Shown one piece after another: positions 1 through 7,219 of a stretch of DNA of 7,358 nt. The translations under genes were made by a program, and so were the position numbers. The first letter of the stretch is position 1, and every line of letters begins with the position of its first letter. The notes beneath the pieces are model-generated. The model had not been told where the DNA came from. It searched no databases and saw only the letters and a list, made by a program, of their open reading frames with translations. Source of the stretch: Coriobacteriia bacterium (GTDB taxonomy: Bacteria > Actinomycetota > Coriobacteriia > Anaerosomatales > JAENZW01); the NCBI GenBank assembly GCA_029858605.1, contig JAOUET010000092.1:1-7358 (forward strand), written 5' to 3'.

Positions 1-1214
1 TGCCGGGCTACAAGCCCACGTTCAAAGGCCACGCGAAGCAGATCAAGCAGGCCGCGAAGATGATCGCGAAGGCCCGCAAACCGCTGCTCTACGTCGGCGG
101 CGGCGTGATTGCGAGCGGCGCCAGCAAGGAAGTCAAGGAACTCGCGGAACTCATGCAGCTACCGGTCACGACCACGATGATGGGCAAAGGCTGCTTCCCC
201 GAGGACCATCATCTGTGGATTGGCATGCCCGGGATGCACGGGGCGAAGTACACGAACTACACGCTCACCGAGACGGACCTGATCATTGCGATCGGGGTGC
301 GTTTCGACGATCGCGTGACGGGCAAGCTGTCGACGTTCGCGGCCAAGGCGAAGATCATCCACGTGGACATCGACCCCGCCGAGATAGGCAAGAACAAGCC
401 CGCCGACGTGCCGATCGTCGGCGATGCGAAGCACATCCTCGAGGCACTCGTCGCGGAGTTGCGCAAGACGGGAGCCGAACCGAGGACCGATGCGTGGATG
501 CGCGCCATCGACGACTGGCGCAAGCGCTTTCCGTTGCACTACGGGTCCGAGGAAGGCGTTCTCTACCCGCAGTACATCGTGCAGCGGGTCAGCGAGCTGA
601 CGCGGGACCGGGAGACCGTCATCGCGACTGAGGTCGGGCAGAACCAGATGTGGGCATGTCAGTTCTACACCCTTCGGGAGCCTCGGTCGTGGATATCGTC
701 GGGAGGCCTCGGCACGATGGGCTTCGGTCTTCCGGCCGCCATCGGCGCGCAAGCGGGCCGTCCCGACGCTCTCGTCATCGACATCGCCGGCGACGGATCG
801 ATCCAGATGACCAGCCAGGAGATGGCGACCGCCAAGGTCAACGACCTGCCGGTCAAGGTAGTGCTGCTCAACAACGGCTACCTGGGCATGGTCCGCCAGT
901 GGCAGGAGCTCTTCTACGGCAAGCGGTACGCGTCCTCGGTACTCGAACAAGACGTGCCGGACTACGTGAAACTTGCGGATGCATACGGATGGTTCGGGGT
1001 GCGCGTCGAGAAGCCCGGCGACGTGGACGACGCGCTCACGAAGGCGTTCGACCACAAAGGCCCGGCTCTCGTCGATTTTCGTGTCGAGCGCGAGGAGTGC
1101 GTGTTCCCGATGGTCGCACCCGGCGGTTCGATCGACGAGATGCTGGGCGGCATTCCCGGATGCCCGGTTTCCGAAATGCTCGACGACGAACTACTCGAGG
1201 AGGTGTGGGAGTAG
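1..1214 (+). CDS. ilvB: Acetohydroxyacid synthase large (catalytic) subunit, 5' end missing
   Basis: This ThDP- and FAD-dependent enzyme condenses two pyruvates to 2-acetolactate, or pyruvate with 2-oxobutyrate to 2-aceto-2-hydroxybutyrate, the first common step to valine, leucine and isoleucine. The frame is open from base 3, starting PGYKPT, so the ATG at 60 is an internal methionine and not the start. About 403 C-terminal residues are present; roughly 150-160 are missing, including the N-terminal ThDP domain with its catalytic glutamate. Visible are the FAD/middle domain (RFDDR at 300-314) and the C-terminal ThDP domain, with GDGS at 789-800 and the paired asparagines at 870-875 that complete the GDG...NN cofactor motif. 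GMVRQWQELFY (from 885, Trp codon at 900) is typical of biosynthetic AHAS rather than catabolic AlsS. It ends in TAG two bases before ilvN, which encodes its regulatory subunit. Family assignment is secure. Confidence 0.97.
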   Translation, partial: PGYKPTFKGHAKQIKQAAKMIAKARKPLLYVGGGVIASGASKEVKELAELMQLPVTTTMMGKGCFPEDHHLWIGMPGMHGAKYTNYTLTETDLIIAIGVRFDDRVTGKLSTFAAKAKIIHVDIDPAEIGKNKPADVPIVGDAKHILEALVAELRKTGAEPRTDAWMRAIDDWRKRFPLHYGSEEGVLYPQYIVQRVSELTRDRETVIATEVGQNQMWACQFYTLREPRSWISSGGLGTMGFGLPAAIGAQAGRPDALVIDIAGDGSIQMTSQEMATAKVNDLPVKVVLLNNGYLGMVRQWQELFYGKRYASSVLEQDVPDYVKLADAYGWFGVRVEKPGDVDDALTKAFDHKGPALVDFRVEREECVFPMVAPGGSIDEMLGGIPGCPVSEMLDDELLEEVWE

Positions 1215-1216
1215 CC

Positions 1217-1702
1217 ATGCAGCACACCATCTCAGTCCTCGTTGAGAACAGGCCCGGCGTGCTGACGCGCGTCGCGTCGCTGTTCGCCAGACGGGGCTTC
1301 AACATCGATTCGCTCGCAGTCGGTCCCACCGAGGACCCGACGCTGTCGCGAATGACCATCGTGGTGTCGGCAGAGGACACACCGCTCGAGCAGATAACGA
1401 AGCAGCTCCACAAGCTGATCAACGTGATCAAGATCCAGGATCTCGAGCCGTCCTCACGCATCGACCGCGAACTGGTGCTGTTCAAGGTGAACGCGCCGCC
1501 CGAGCGACGTCACGAGATCATCGAGACCGTGAACGTGTTTCGGGCCAAGATCGTCGACGTCGGGAAGAACTCCCTTACCATCGAGGCCACAGGTACTTCG
1601 GACAAGCTGGAGGCGATCGAAGACCTGCTTCGCGCCTACGGCATAAAGGAACTTGCCAGAACGGGACGGATCGCCCTCGCGAGGGGTTCGAAAGAGAGCT
1701 AG
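1217..1702 (+). CDS. ilvN: Acetohydroxyacid synthase small (regulatory) subunit
   Basis: The 161-residue protein is the usual length for the short bacterial IlvN/IlvH subunit, which activates IlvB and gives it feedback inhibition by valine. An N-terminal ACT domain covers about residues 3-75, with the signature VENRPGVLTRV and then RRGFNIDSL. The C-terminal ACT-like domain starts near RELVL (R84) and runs to the end. Asn11, Gly14 and Asn29 sit where the E. coli IlvH valine-site residues lie (changes there give valine resistance, from memory of the family), so valine sensitivity is inferred. The start is ATG 1217, because the family begins close to QHTISVLVE. AGGAGGTG at 1198-1205, inside the end of ilvB, supplies the ribosome binding site. 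The 2-base gap to ilvB suggests translational coupling, matching the need for subunit balance. The same frame stays open upstream, but that part is only ilvB read out of frame. Confidence 0.97.
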   Translation: MQHTISVLVENRPGVLTRVASLFARRGFNIDSLAVGPTEDPTLSRMTIVVSAEDTPLEQITKQLHKLINVIKIQDLEPSSRIDRELVLFKVNAPPERRHEIIETVNVFRAKIVDVGKNSLTIEATGTSDKLEAIEDLLRAYGIKELARTGRIALARGSKES

Positions 1703-1710
1703 GAGGAGGA
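1701..1710 (+). promoter_or_regulatory. Strong Shine-Dalgarno of ilvC overlapping the ilvN stop
   Basis: AGGAGGAGGA begins inside the ilvN TAG stop (1700-1702) and lies just before ATG 1713. It fixes the ilvC start at 1713 rather than at the upstream in-frame ATG 1653, which lies inside ilvN. A ribosome ending ilvN would stop on top of this site, so coupled re-initiation is plausible (inference). Confidence 0.85.
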
Positions 1711-1712
1711 AG

Positions 1713-2708
1713 ATGGCCACTGTCTACTACGAGAGCGACTGCGATCTTTCGCTGATCAAGGACCGCAAGATCGCGGTCATCGGGTACGGCTCGCAAGGCC
1801 ATGCCCACGCGCAGAATCTCAACGACTCGGGATGCGACGTGCGAGTCGGTCTTCGCGCGGGCTCCAAGACTTGGGACAGAGTGCGGGAGGACGGTCTCAA
1901 GGTCATGACGCCGCGCGAGGCCGCTCAAGAGGCGGACATCGTCATGATGCTCACGCCCGATGAGACCCAGGCTCACATCTACTACTCGGAGATCCACGAG
2001 TCCATGACTGAAGGCAAGGCCCTGGCCTTCGCTCACGGTTTCAACATCCACTTCGGCCAGATCGAGGCGCCGGAGGGCGTCGATGTCATCATGATCGCGC
2101 CGAAGGGTCCGGGTCATATGGTGCGTCGCGTCTACCTCGAGGGCTCGGGCGTGCCTTGCCTCATCGCCATGCAGCAGGACGCGAGCGGCAAGGCGCGGGA
2201 AATCGCGCTGGCTTGGGCTCTCGGCATCGGTGGTGCGCGCGCGGGAGTCATCGAGACGACCTTCGCCGAAGAAGCCGAGACGGATCTCTTCGGCGAGCAG
2301 GCCGTGCTCTGTGGCGGGCTGACGCATCTTGCGATGGCAGGCTTCGAGACGCTTGTCGAGGCGGGCTACCAGCCGGAAATCGCGTACTTCGAGTGCCTGC
2401 ACGAACTCAAGCTCATCGTCGACCTCATGTACGAGGGAGGCATGGCCCAGATGTTCGATTCGATATCGAACACCGCGGAATACGGGGCCTACGCATCCGG
2501 CCCGCGCATCATCACGGAAGAGACTCGCGAAGAGATGGCGAGGATTCTTTGGGACATCCAGTCCGGAGAGTTCGCCCGGAACTGGATTCTCGAGAACCGC
2601 GCAGGTTCGCCGCACTTCAAGGCGATGCGCAGGATAGTCTCCGAGCACTACGTCGAGGAGGTCGGCAGCGAGCTTCGCGGCATGTTCGCGTGGCTCAAGA
2701 AGGACTGA
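1713..2708 (+). CDS. ilvC: Ketol-acid reductoisomerase (class I, short form)
   Basis: This Mg2+- and NAD(P)H-dependent enzyme isomerises and reduces acetolactate or acetohydroxybutyrate to the 2,3-dihydroxy acids. At 331 residues it is the class I (short) form. The N-terminal Rossmann domain carries GYGSQGHAHAQNL (Gly24-Leu36). The cofactor loop after the second strand reads GLRAGSKTW (residues 46-54); Arg48, Ser51 and Thr53 are suited to binding the 2'-phosphate, so NADPH preference is likely (inference). The all-alpha knotted C-terminal domain has the metal and catalytic residues Asp191 and Glu195 (TDLFGEQ), Glu227 and Glu231 (ECLHE), and Ser252 (SISNTAEYG), with His108 and Lys131 (APKGPGH) also present. 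Each lies one position later than the usual class I numbering. The gene is intact, 10 bases after ilvN and acting directly on the IlvBN product. The ORF read from 1653 includes 20 spurious N-terminal residues. Confidence 0.98.
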   Translation: MATVYYESDCDLSLIKDRKIAVIGYGSQGHAHAQNLNDSGCDVRVGLRAGSKTWDRVREDGLKVMTPREAAQEADIVMMLTPDETQAHIYYSEIHESMTEGKALAFAHGFNIHFGQIEAPEGVDVIMIAPKGPGHMVRRVYLEGSGVPCLIAMQQDASGKAREIALAWALGIGGARAGVIETTFAEEAETDLFGEQAVLCGGLTHLAMAGFETLVEAGYQPEIAYFECLHELKLIVDLMYEGGMAQMFDSISNTAEYGAYASGPRIITEETREEMARILWDIQSGEFARNWILENRAGSPHFKAMRRIVSEHYVEEVGSELRGMFAWLKKD

Positions 2709-2783
2709 CACTTCGCTGTGTGCCCGGCTCGAACACGTGCCGCCGCTCGAGATGCGCGCGGCGCGAAGGAATCTGCATCCACA

Positions 2784-2788
2784 GGGAG
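2784..2788 (+). promoter_or_regulatory. Ribosome binding site of the class V aminotransferase gene
   Basis: GGGAG lies nine bases before ATG 2798. The reading frame is open far upstream, so this site together with the family start (K-K-Y-L-M-T-P-G-P-T) places the true start at 2798. The 89-base gap it lies in (2709-2797) shows no clear promoter and no T-run terminator. Confidence 0.7.
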
Positions 2789-2797
2789 ACCCAAGAG

Positions 2798-3946
2798 ATG
2801 AAGAAGAAGTATCTGATGACACCGGGGCCCACGCCTGTCCCAGCCGAGGTGCTGCTGACACAGGCCGCGCCGATGATCCACCACCGCACGCCGGACTTTT
2901 CGGCTGCGTTCGTGGAGGCGATCGAGGGCCTGAAGTACGTCTTTCAGACCGAGACGAGCGATGCCTTGCTGTTCGCCTCGTCGGGCACGGGCGCGATGGA
3001 GTCTTCCATCGCGAACTGCTTCTCGGCAGGCGACACGGTCGTCGTGTGCCGGAACGGCAAGTTCGGCGATCGCATGAAGCAGATCAGCGAGGCGTACGGG
3101 CTATCGGTGATCGACCTCGCCTACGAGTGGACGCAAGTCGTCGACCCGGCCGACGTGGCCACCGCGCTCGAGGAGAATCCGGGCGTGCGGGGAGTCATAG
3201 TCACTCAATCGGAGACCAGCAGCGGCGTGCTGAACGACGTGAAGACCGTCGGTGCGATCGTGCGGGAGTACCCGGACTGCGTGCTCATCGTCGACTCCAT
3301 CACCGGCATCGGGGCCGTGGAGTGCAAGGCCGACGACTGGGGTCTCGACGTGGTGATGACGGGCTCGCAGAAGGGTCTGATGCTTCCCCCGGGTCTGGCG
3401 GCTCTCACCGTCTCGCAGAAGGCATGGAAGGCATGCGAGAGGTCCAACCTGCCGAAGTTCTACTTCGACTGGAAACGCTACAAGAAGAGCTTCGACAAGC
3501 AGACGACGCCCTTCACGCCAGCGGTGTCGCTAGTCCTCGGCCTGAACGAATCGTTGCGGATGATTCGCGAGGAAGGCCTCGAGAACACGATCGCAAGGCA
3601 CGCGAGGCTCGCCGAGGCGACGCGTCGCGGCTGCGAGGCACTGGGACTCGCGCTCTTCGCGCCTCCTGAGGGTCGCGGCTCCGCCGTTACGCCCGTCTGG
3701 GTGCCGGACGGCGTGGACGGCAAGGCGATCGTGAAGATCATGAAGGAGAAGTACGGCGTGACTATCGCCGGCGGTCAGGACGACTATGCCGGTCGCATAT
3801 TCCGTGTCGGTCACCTCGGCTACTTCGGCGAGTTCGACATCATCACGACTCTCGCCGCACTCGAGATGACGCTGGACGAGCTCGGCTTCCAGTTCGAGAG
3901 AGGCGCCGGTATTCGGGCGGCCGAAACCGTCTTCATGGGTGAATAG
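2798..3946 (+). CDS. Class V PLP-dependent aminotransferase (alanine/serine-glyoxylate family), likely phosphoserine-forming
   Basis: The 382-residue protein belongs to the fold-type I, class V aminotransferases, in the branch with serine-pyruvate, alanine-glyoxylate and purine-catabolism (PucG) enzymes. The N-terminus has the branch signature MTPGPTPVP, then HHRTPDF. Asp166 in VDSITG is placed to bind the pyridine nitrogen of PLP. The Schiff-base lysine is Lys192 in GSQKGLMLPPG. Arg336 in FRVGHLG is the expected carboxylate-binding arginine. It is full length and lacks the N-terminal signature of classical SerC. The substrate cannot be read from sequence. The next gene, serA, is 8 bases downstream and its product, 3-phosphohydroxypyruvate, needs a transaminase; a class V enzyme of this general kind fills that role in methanogens (established, recalled). 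Phosphoserine aminotransferase is therefore my preferred role (inference). Alternatives are serine-glyoxylate, alanine-glyoxylate or aspartate transamination. Family confidence is high; substrate confidence is moderate. Confidence 0.93.
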   Translation: MKKKYLMTPGPTPVPAEVLLTQAAPMIHHRTPDFSAAFVEAIEGLKYVFQTETSDALLFASSGTGAMESSIANCFSAGDTVVVCRNGKFGDRMKQISEAYGLSVIDLAYEWTQVVDPADVATALEENPGVRGVIVTQSETSSGVLNDVKTVGAIVREYPDCVLIVDSITGIGAVECKADDWGLDVVMTGSQKGLMLPPGLAALTVSQKAWKACERSNLPKFYFDWKRYKKSFDKQTTPFTPAVSLVLGLNESLRMIREEGLENTIARHARLAEATRRGCEALGLALFAPPEGRGSAVTPVWVPDGVDGKAIVKIMKEKYGVTIAGGQDDYAGRIFRVGHLGYFGEFDIITTLAALEMTLDELGFQFERGAGIRAAETVFMGE

Positions 3947-3954
3947 GAGAAACG

Positions 3955-5535
3955 ATGAAGGTACTCGTCGCGGAGAAGATCGCGGCATCTGGCATCGAGA
4001 AGCTCAAGGAGGAGTTCGATGTCGACGTCAAGCTGGACCTATCGCCCGAGCAGCTAGCCGAAGAGATCCCGTCCTACGACGCGCTCATCGTGCGTTCGGC
4101 AACCAAGGCGACGCGCGAGATCATCGAAGCCGGAGTGAACCTGAAGATCATCGGTCGCGCCGGGGTCGGCGTCGACAACGTCGACGTGCAGGCAGCAACC
4201 GAGCGCGGCATCATCGTCTGCAACGCACCGACGTCGAACACGATGTCGGCAGCCGAGCACACGATGGCGATGATCCTCGCTCAGGCGCGCAACATCCCGC
4301 AGGCGGATTCGAGCATGAAGCAGTGCAAGTGGGAGCGCTCGAAGTTCACCGGTGCCGAGCTGTACGAGAAGACGCTCGCGATATTCGGGTTGGGCCGGAT
4401 CGGGGGGCTCGTGGCCGAACGTGCCCGTGCCTTCGGGATGCGCCTGATCGGGTACGACCCCTACATCTCCGAGGAGAGGGCGGCGTCCATGGGCGTCGAA
4501 CTCGTGTCGGACATCGACGAGATCCTTGCGCAGGCCGACTTCATCACCGTGCACCTTCCGAAGACCAAGGAGACCATCGGGATGTTCGGCGCCGAGGAGT
4601 TCGCGAAGATGAAGGATGGCGTGCGGCTAGTGAACACGGCGCGGGGCGGCATCTATCAAATCGAGGCCTTGGCTGACGCCGTCCGTTCCGGCAAGGTCGC
4701 CTCGGCTGCGCTGGACGTGTATGAGGTCGAACCTTGCACGGACTCTCCCCTGGGAGAACTCCCTAACGTGATCCTCACGCCGCACCTCGGGGCAAGCACC
4801 TCGGAGGCTCAAGACCGTGCCGGTGAGCAGATCGCCGAATTCGTGGCAGCAGGCTTGCGCGGCGAGATGGTGCCCACTGCCGTGAACATCGCACCCGTGT
4901 CACCCGAGGTGCTGGAAGCGGTCGGCCCGTTCATCGGCCTGTGCGAAGACCTCGGCAAGATGATCGCGCAGATGGCGCGCGGAGGCGTCGAATCGATCGA
5001 GACCCTGTTCATCGGGCAGTTGGCCGAAACGGATACGCGCATTCTGAAGACCGCGGTACTGAAGGGCATGCTCTCGGTCGTGGGTGCGGAGTCCGTGAAT
5101 TTCGTGAACGCCGACTACTACGCCGAGCAGCGCGGTATCAGCGTGAGCGAGACAAAGCGTGCGCACACGCACGACTACGTCTCGATGGTCCAGGTCAAGG
5201 CGAAGACAGCCGAAGGTCCTGCGGAGATAGGCGCCACGCTCGTGGGCAAGAAGAACGAACCGCGACTGGTGTCTCTGTACGGGTTCGACCTGGACATGCT
5301 CCCGTCCGACTACATGTCCTTCTTCCTATACGTGGATCGACCAGGCATGATCGGCAAGGTCGGCACCGTTCTCGGCGCTCGCGAGATCAACATCGCGGCC
5401 ATGCAGGTCGGGCGCAAGAAGATCGGTGGCAACGCGCTGATGGGGATCAACGTAGACACGCCGGTGCCCGCCGACGTGCTTGCGACGATCGTCGAGGAGG
5501 CGGGTATCCAAGACGCCTGGAGCGTCGAGCTGTGA
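3955..5535 (+). CDS. serA: D-3-phosphoglycerate dehydrogenase, long form with ASB and ACT domains
   Basis: This enzyme oxidises 3-phosphoglycerate to 3-phosphohydroxypyruvate with NAD+, the first step of the phosphorylated serine pathway. At 526 residues it is the long form known from Mycobacterium tuberculosis. The catalytic core is a split substrate domain (about 1-95 and 285-310) around a Rossmann domain with GLGRIG (Gly145-Gly150). The catalytic set is Arg230 (NTARGG), Glu259 (DVYEVEP) and His277 (TPHLGAST), with family-typical spacing. An intervening allosteric (ASB) domain spans about 315-445, and a C-terminal ACT domain about 454-526. Tyr459, Asp461 and Asn479 align, at a constant offset of two, with the serine-binding residues recalled for the M. 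tuberculosis enzyme, so serine feedback inhibition is likely. The start is ATG 3955, with AGGAG at 3945-3949 overlapping the stop of the preceding aminotransferase gene. That overlap suggests coupled translation of the two genes. Confidence 0.97.
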   Translation: MKVLVAEKIAASGIEKLKEEFDVDVKLDLSPEQLAEEIPSYDALIVRSATKATREIIEAGVNLKIIGRAGVGVDNVDVQAATERGIIVCNAPTSNTMSAAEHTMAMILAQARNIPQADSSMKQCKWERSKFTGAELYEKTLAIFGLGRIGGLVAERARAFGMRLIGYDPYISEERAASMGVELVSDIDEILAQADFITVHLPKTKETIGMFGAEEFAKMKDGVRLVNTARGGIYQIEALADAVRSGKVASAALDVYEVEPCTDSPLGELPNVILTPHLGASTSEAQDRAGEQIAEFVAAGLRGEMVPTAVNIAPVSPEVLEAVGPFIGLCEDLGKMIAQMARGGVESIETLFIGQLAETDTRILKTAVLKGMLSVVGAESVNFVNADYYAEQRGISVSETKRAHTHDYVSMVQVKAKTAEGPAEIGATLVGKKNEPRLVSLYGFDLDMLPSDYMSFFLYVDRPGMIGKVGTVLGAREINIAAMQVGRKKIGGNALMGINVDTPVPADVLATIVEEAGIQDAWSVEL

Positions 5536-5596
5536 GAGAGAGCCCCACATCCTATCTCTGCGGTCTCGCGGATGCTTCACACGCGCGACTTACGAG

Positions 5597-5628
5597 GCCG
5601 GTGTGCCTGGATGTCCAGGCGCGCCGGC
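5597..5628 (+). promoter_or_regulatory. Strong 14-bp RNA hairpin in the serA-leuA gap
   Basis: Bases 5597-5610 pair without a break to 5615-5628 around the four-base loop ATGT (5611-5614). Twelve pairs are Watson-Crick; two are T-G (5602 with 5623, 5604 with 5621). These would be G-U pairs in the + strand RNA but A-C mismatches in the opposite strand, which favours a structure of the sense transcript. No T-run follows, so it is not a standard intrinsic terminator. It ends 45 bases before the leuA ATG. It could be an attenuator part, an RNA-processing or stability element, or a chance fold. The rest of the 138-base gap shows no clear promoter. Confidence 0.6.
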
Positions 5629-5660
5629 ATCTGGCCGCAAGGATTCGCGCAACCTGACGG

Positions 5661-5665
5661 GGTGA
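5661..5665 (+). promoter_or_regulatory. Ribosome binding site of leuA
   Basis: GGTGA, within GGGGTGAG, matches the 3' part of the Shine-Dalgarno consensus and sits eight bases before ATG 5674. It supports a start at 5674 over the in-frame ATG 5572 or GTG 5662. It is weaker than the GGAGG sites of ilvC and leuC, so leuA initiation may be less efficient (inference). Confidence 0.6.
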
Positions 5666-5673
5666 GAAGAGTC

Positions 5674-7218
5674 ATGAATACCGAGAAGGTCCAGATATTC
5701 GACACGACGCTTCGCGATGGCGAGCAGTCGCCCGGAGCGTCGATGAACACCGAAGAGAAGCTCGAGATCGCGCGGCAGTTGGTGCGCTTGGGCGTGGACG
5801 TGATCGAGGCAGGATTCCCCATATCCAGCCCCGGAGACTTCGAGAGCGTGTCGCGCATCGGGACCGAGGTCGGAGACGCGTGCGTCGTATGCGGTCTCTC
5901 CCGTGCCATTCCCGAAGACATCGAAGTCGCGGCCGACGCGCTCAAGACGTCAAAGCGTCCACGCATACACACGGGCATCGGGGTCTCCGACAACCACCTC
6001 GAGTACAAGCTGCGCATATCGCGCGACGAAGCCCTCGAGAGGGCGGAGGCGGCCGTGAAGCTCGCGCGCGGGTACGTCGAGGACGTGGAGTTCTATGCGG
6101 AGGACGCAGGTAGGGCCGATCCAGAGTTCCTGTACCGCATGATCGAGATAGCGATCAAGGCCGGAGCGACGGTAGTGAACATCCCCGACACGACCGGGTA
6201 CGCCTACCCGGAGAAGTTTGGCGCGCTGATTGCCGGGCTGATGGAGAACGTCGACGGAATCGAGGACGTCACCGTTTCAGTGCACTGCCACAACGACCTC
6301 GGCATGGCCACGGCGAACGCCCTGGCTGGCGTGGCTGCAGGCGCGAGACAGATCGAGTGCACGATCAACGGCATCGGCGAGCGAGCCGGCAACACCGCGC
6401 TCGAAGAGGTCGTCATGGCGCTGCGGCAGAGACAGGACGTCTTCGGTGTGGAGACGAACATCAACTCTCGCGAGATAACGCGTGCGTCGCGCCTCGTGTC
6501 GGGCATCACAGGAATCGTCGTACAGCCGAACAAGGCCATCGTGGGCGCGAACGCATTCGCGCATTCGAGCGGCATTCACCAGGATGGAGTGCTCAAGGAG
6601 CGCTCAACCTACGAGATCATCGACCCGCAAGACGTCGGCGTCGGCGGCTCGAGCATCGTGCTTACGGCCCGCAGCGGGCGCCACGCACTGAGACATCGCC
6701 TCGAGGAGCTCGGTTTCGAGTTTGCCGACGAACAGTTCGATGATGTCTACGCCGCCTTCCTCGACCTGGCCGACCGCAAGAAGGAGGTCTACGACGAGGA
6801 CCTGGAGGCACTTGTCGGAGAGCGCGAGCGCACGCTCGAGGAGGTCTACCACCTGGAGCGCGTCCAGGTTGTCTGCGGCGAGCCGGGCATACCCACCGCG
6901 ACGGTGGAACTGGTCGACGCCGAGAGTCGGCACCTCGTCGACTCCGGCCACGGCACGGGCCCGGTGGATGCTGTCTATCGCGCCATCAACCGGATAGTCG
7001 AGGTGCCGAACGACCTCATCGAGTTCTCGGTGAAGTCCGTCACTCGCGGTATCGACGCGCAGGGCGAGGTGACGATCCGCGTGCGGGCCGACGATGGCCG
7101 TGTCTTCACGGGTCGCGGTGCGCACACCGACATCATCGTAGCTTCGGCAAAGGCATACGTGAACGCGCTGAACCGCCTGCTCGTGGAGGTCAAGCAAGCC
7201 GTCTCCGAGGAGTTGTGA
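5674..7218 (+). CDS. leuA: 2-Isopropylmalate synthase with C-terminal leucine-regulatory domain
   Basis: LeuA condenses acetyl-CoA with 2-oxoisovalerate to 2-isopropylmalate, the committed step to leucine. The 514-residue protein is normal for bacterial LeuA. The catalytic TIM barrel (about 5-275) starts with FDTTLRDGEQSPG, where Arg14 and the metal-binding Asp15 lie, and has the metal histidines His204 and His206 in SVHCHNDLG, then GIGERAGN ending at Asn240. The accessory subdomain includes HSSGIHQDG (His302). The C-terminal LeuA dimer/allosteric domain (about 370-505) contains GTGPVDA (427-433) and TDIIVASAKAY (from Thr485), so leucine feedback is expected. Citramalate synthase is related, but the overall pattern and the leuC gene next door favour LeuA. 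The frame is open upstream to 5572; those 34 extra residues are unlike the family and were excluded. The gene follows serA after 138 bases and stops one base before leuC. Confidence 0.97.
   Translation: MNTEKVQIFDTTLRDGEQSPGASMNTEEKLEIARQLVRLGVDVIEAGFPISSPGDFESVSRIGTEVGDACVVCGLSRAIPEDIEVAADALKTSKRPRIHTGIGVSDNHLEYKLRISRDEALERAEAAVKLARGYVEDVEFYAEDAGRADPEFLYRMIEIAIKAGATVVNIPDTTGYAYPEKFGALIAGLMENVDGIEDVTVSVHCHNDLGMATANALAGVAAGARQIECTINGIGERAGNTALEEVVMALRQRQDVFGVETNINSREITRASRLVSGITGIVVQPNKAIVGANAFAHSSGIHQDGVLKERSTYEIIDPQDVGVGGSSIVLTARSGRHALRHRLEELGFEFADEQFDDVYAAFLDLADRKKEVYDEDLEALVGERERTLEEVYHLERVQVVCGEPGIPTATVELVDAESRHLVDSGHGTGPVDAVYRAINRIVEVPNDLIEFSVKSVTRGIDAQGEVTIRVRADDGRVFTGRGAHTDIIVASAKAYVNALNRLLVEVKQAVSEEL
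7207..7212 (+). promoter_or_regulatory. Ribosome binding site of leuC inside the end of leuA
   Basis: GAGGAG lies seven bases before ATG 7220, whereas the second in-frame ATG (7232) would be 19 bases away. This favours 7220 as the leuC start and indicates coupling to leuA termination. Confidence 0.75.
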
Positions 7219-7219
7219 C

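Noticed and set aside
60..62. ATG 60 as the ilvB start
   Set aside because: The frame is open to the window edge and the residues before it (PGYKPT...) match internal AHAS sequence, so the gene is cut by the window rather than short.
159..1055. Long - strand open frame (298 codons) opposite ilvB
   Set aside because: It mirrors the ilvB coding frame and shows no recognisable domain; it is a composition effect.
2741..2763. Hairpin CGCCGC/GCGGCG in the ilvC-aminotransferase gap
   Set aside because: Only six pairs around an 11-base loop, without a T-run; expected by chance in such GC-rich sequence, so not called a terminator.
2156..2797. N-terminal extension of the aminotransferase from ATG 2156
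   Set aside because: It runs through ilvC in another frame, is low-complexity and Arg-rich, and the family start with a ribosome binding site lies at 2798.
1575..2861. Long - strand open frame (428 codons) opposite ilvC
   Set aside because: It lies antisense to an intact, clearly recognised ilvC and its translation is rich in Arg, His and Leu with no family signature. Such mirror frames are common in GC-rich coding DNA.
5572..5673. Earlier leuA starts at ATG 5572 or GTG 5662
   Set aside because: The extra residues do not resemble LeuA N-termini. ATG 5674 has a suitably spaced GGTGA and matches the usual family start a few residues before FDTTLRDGEQ.
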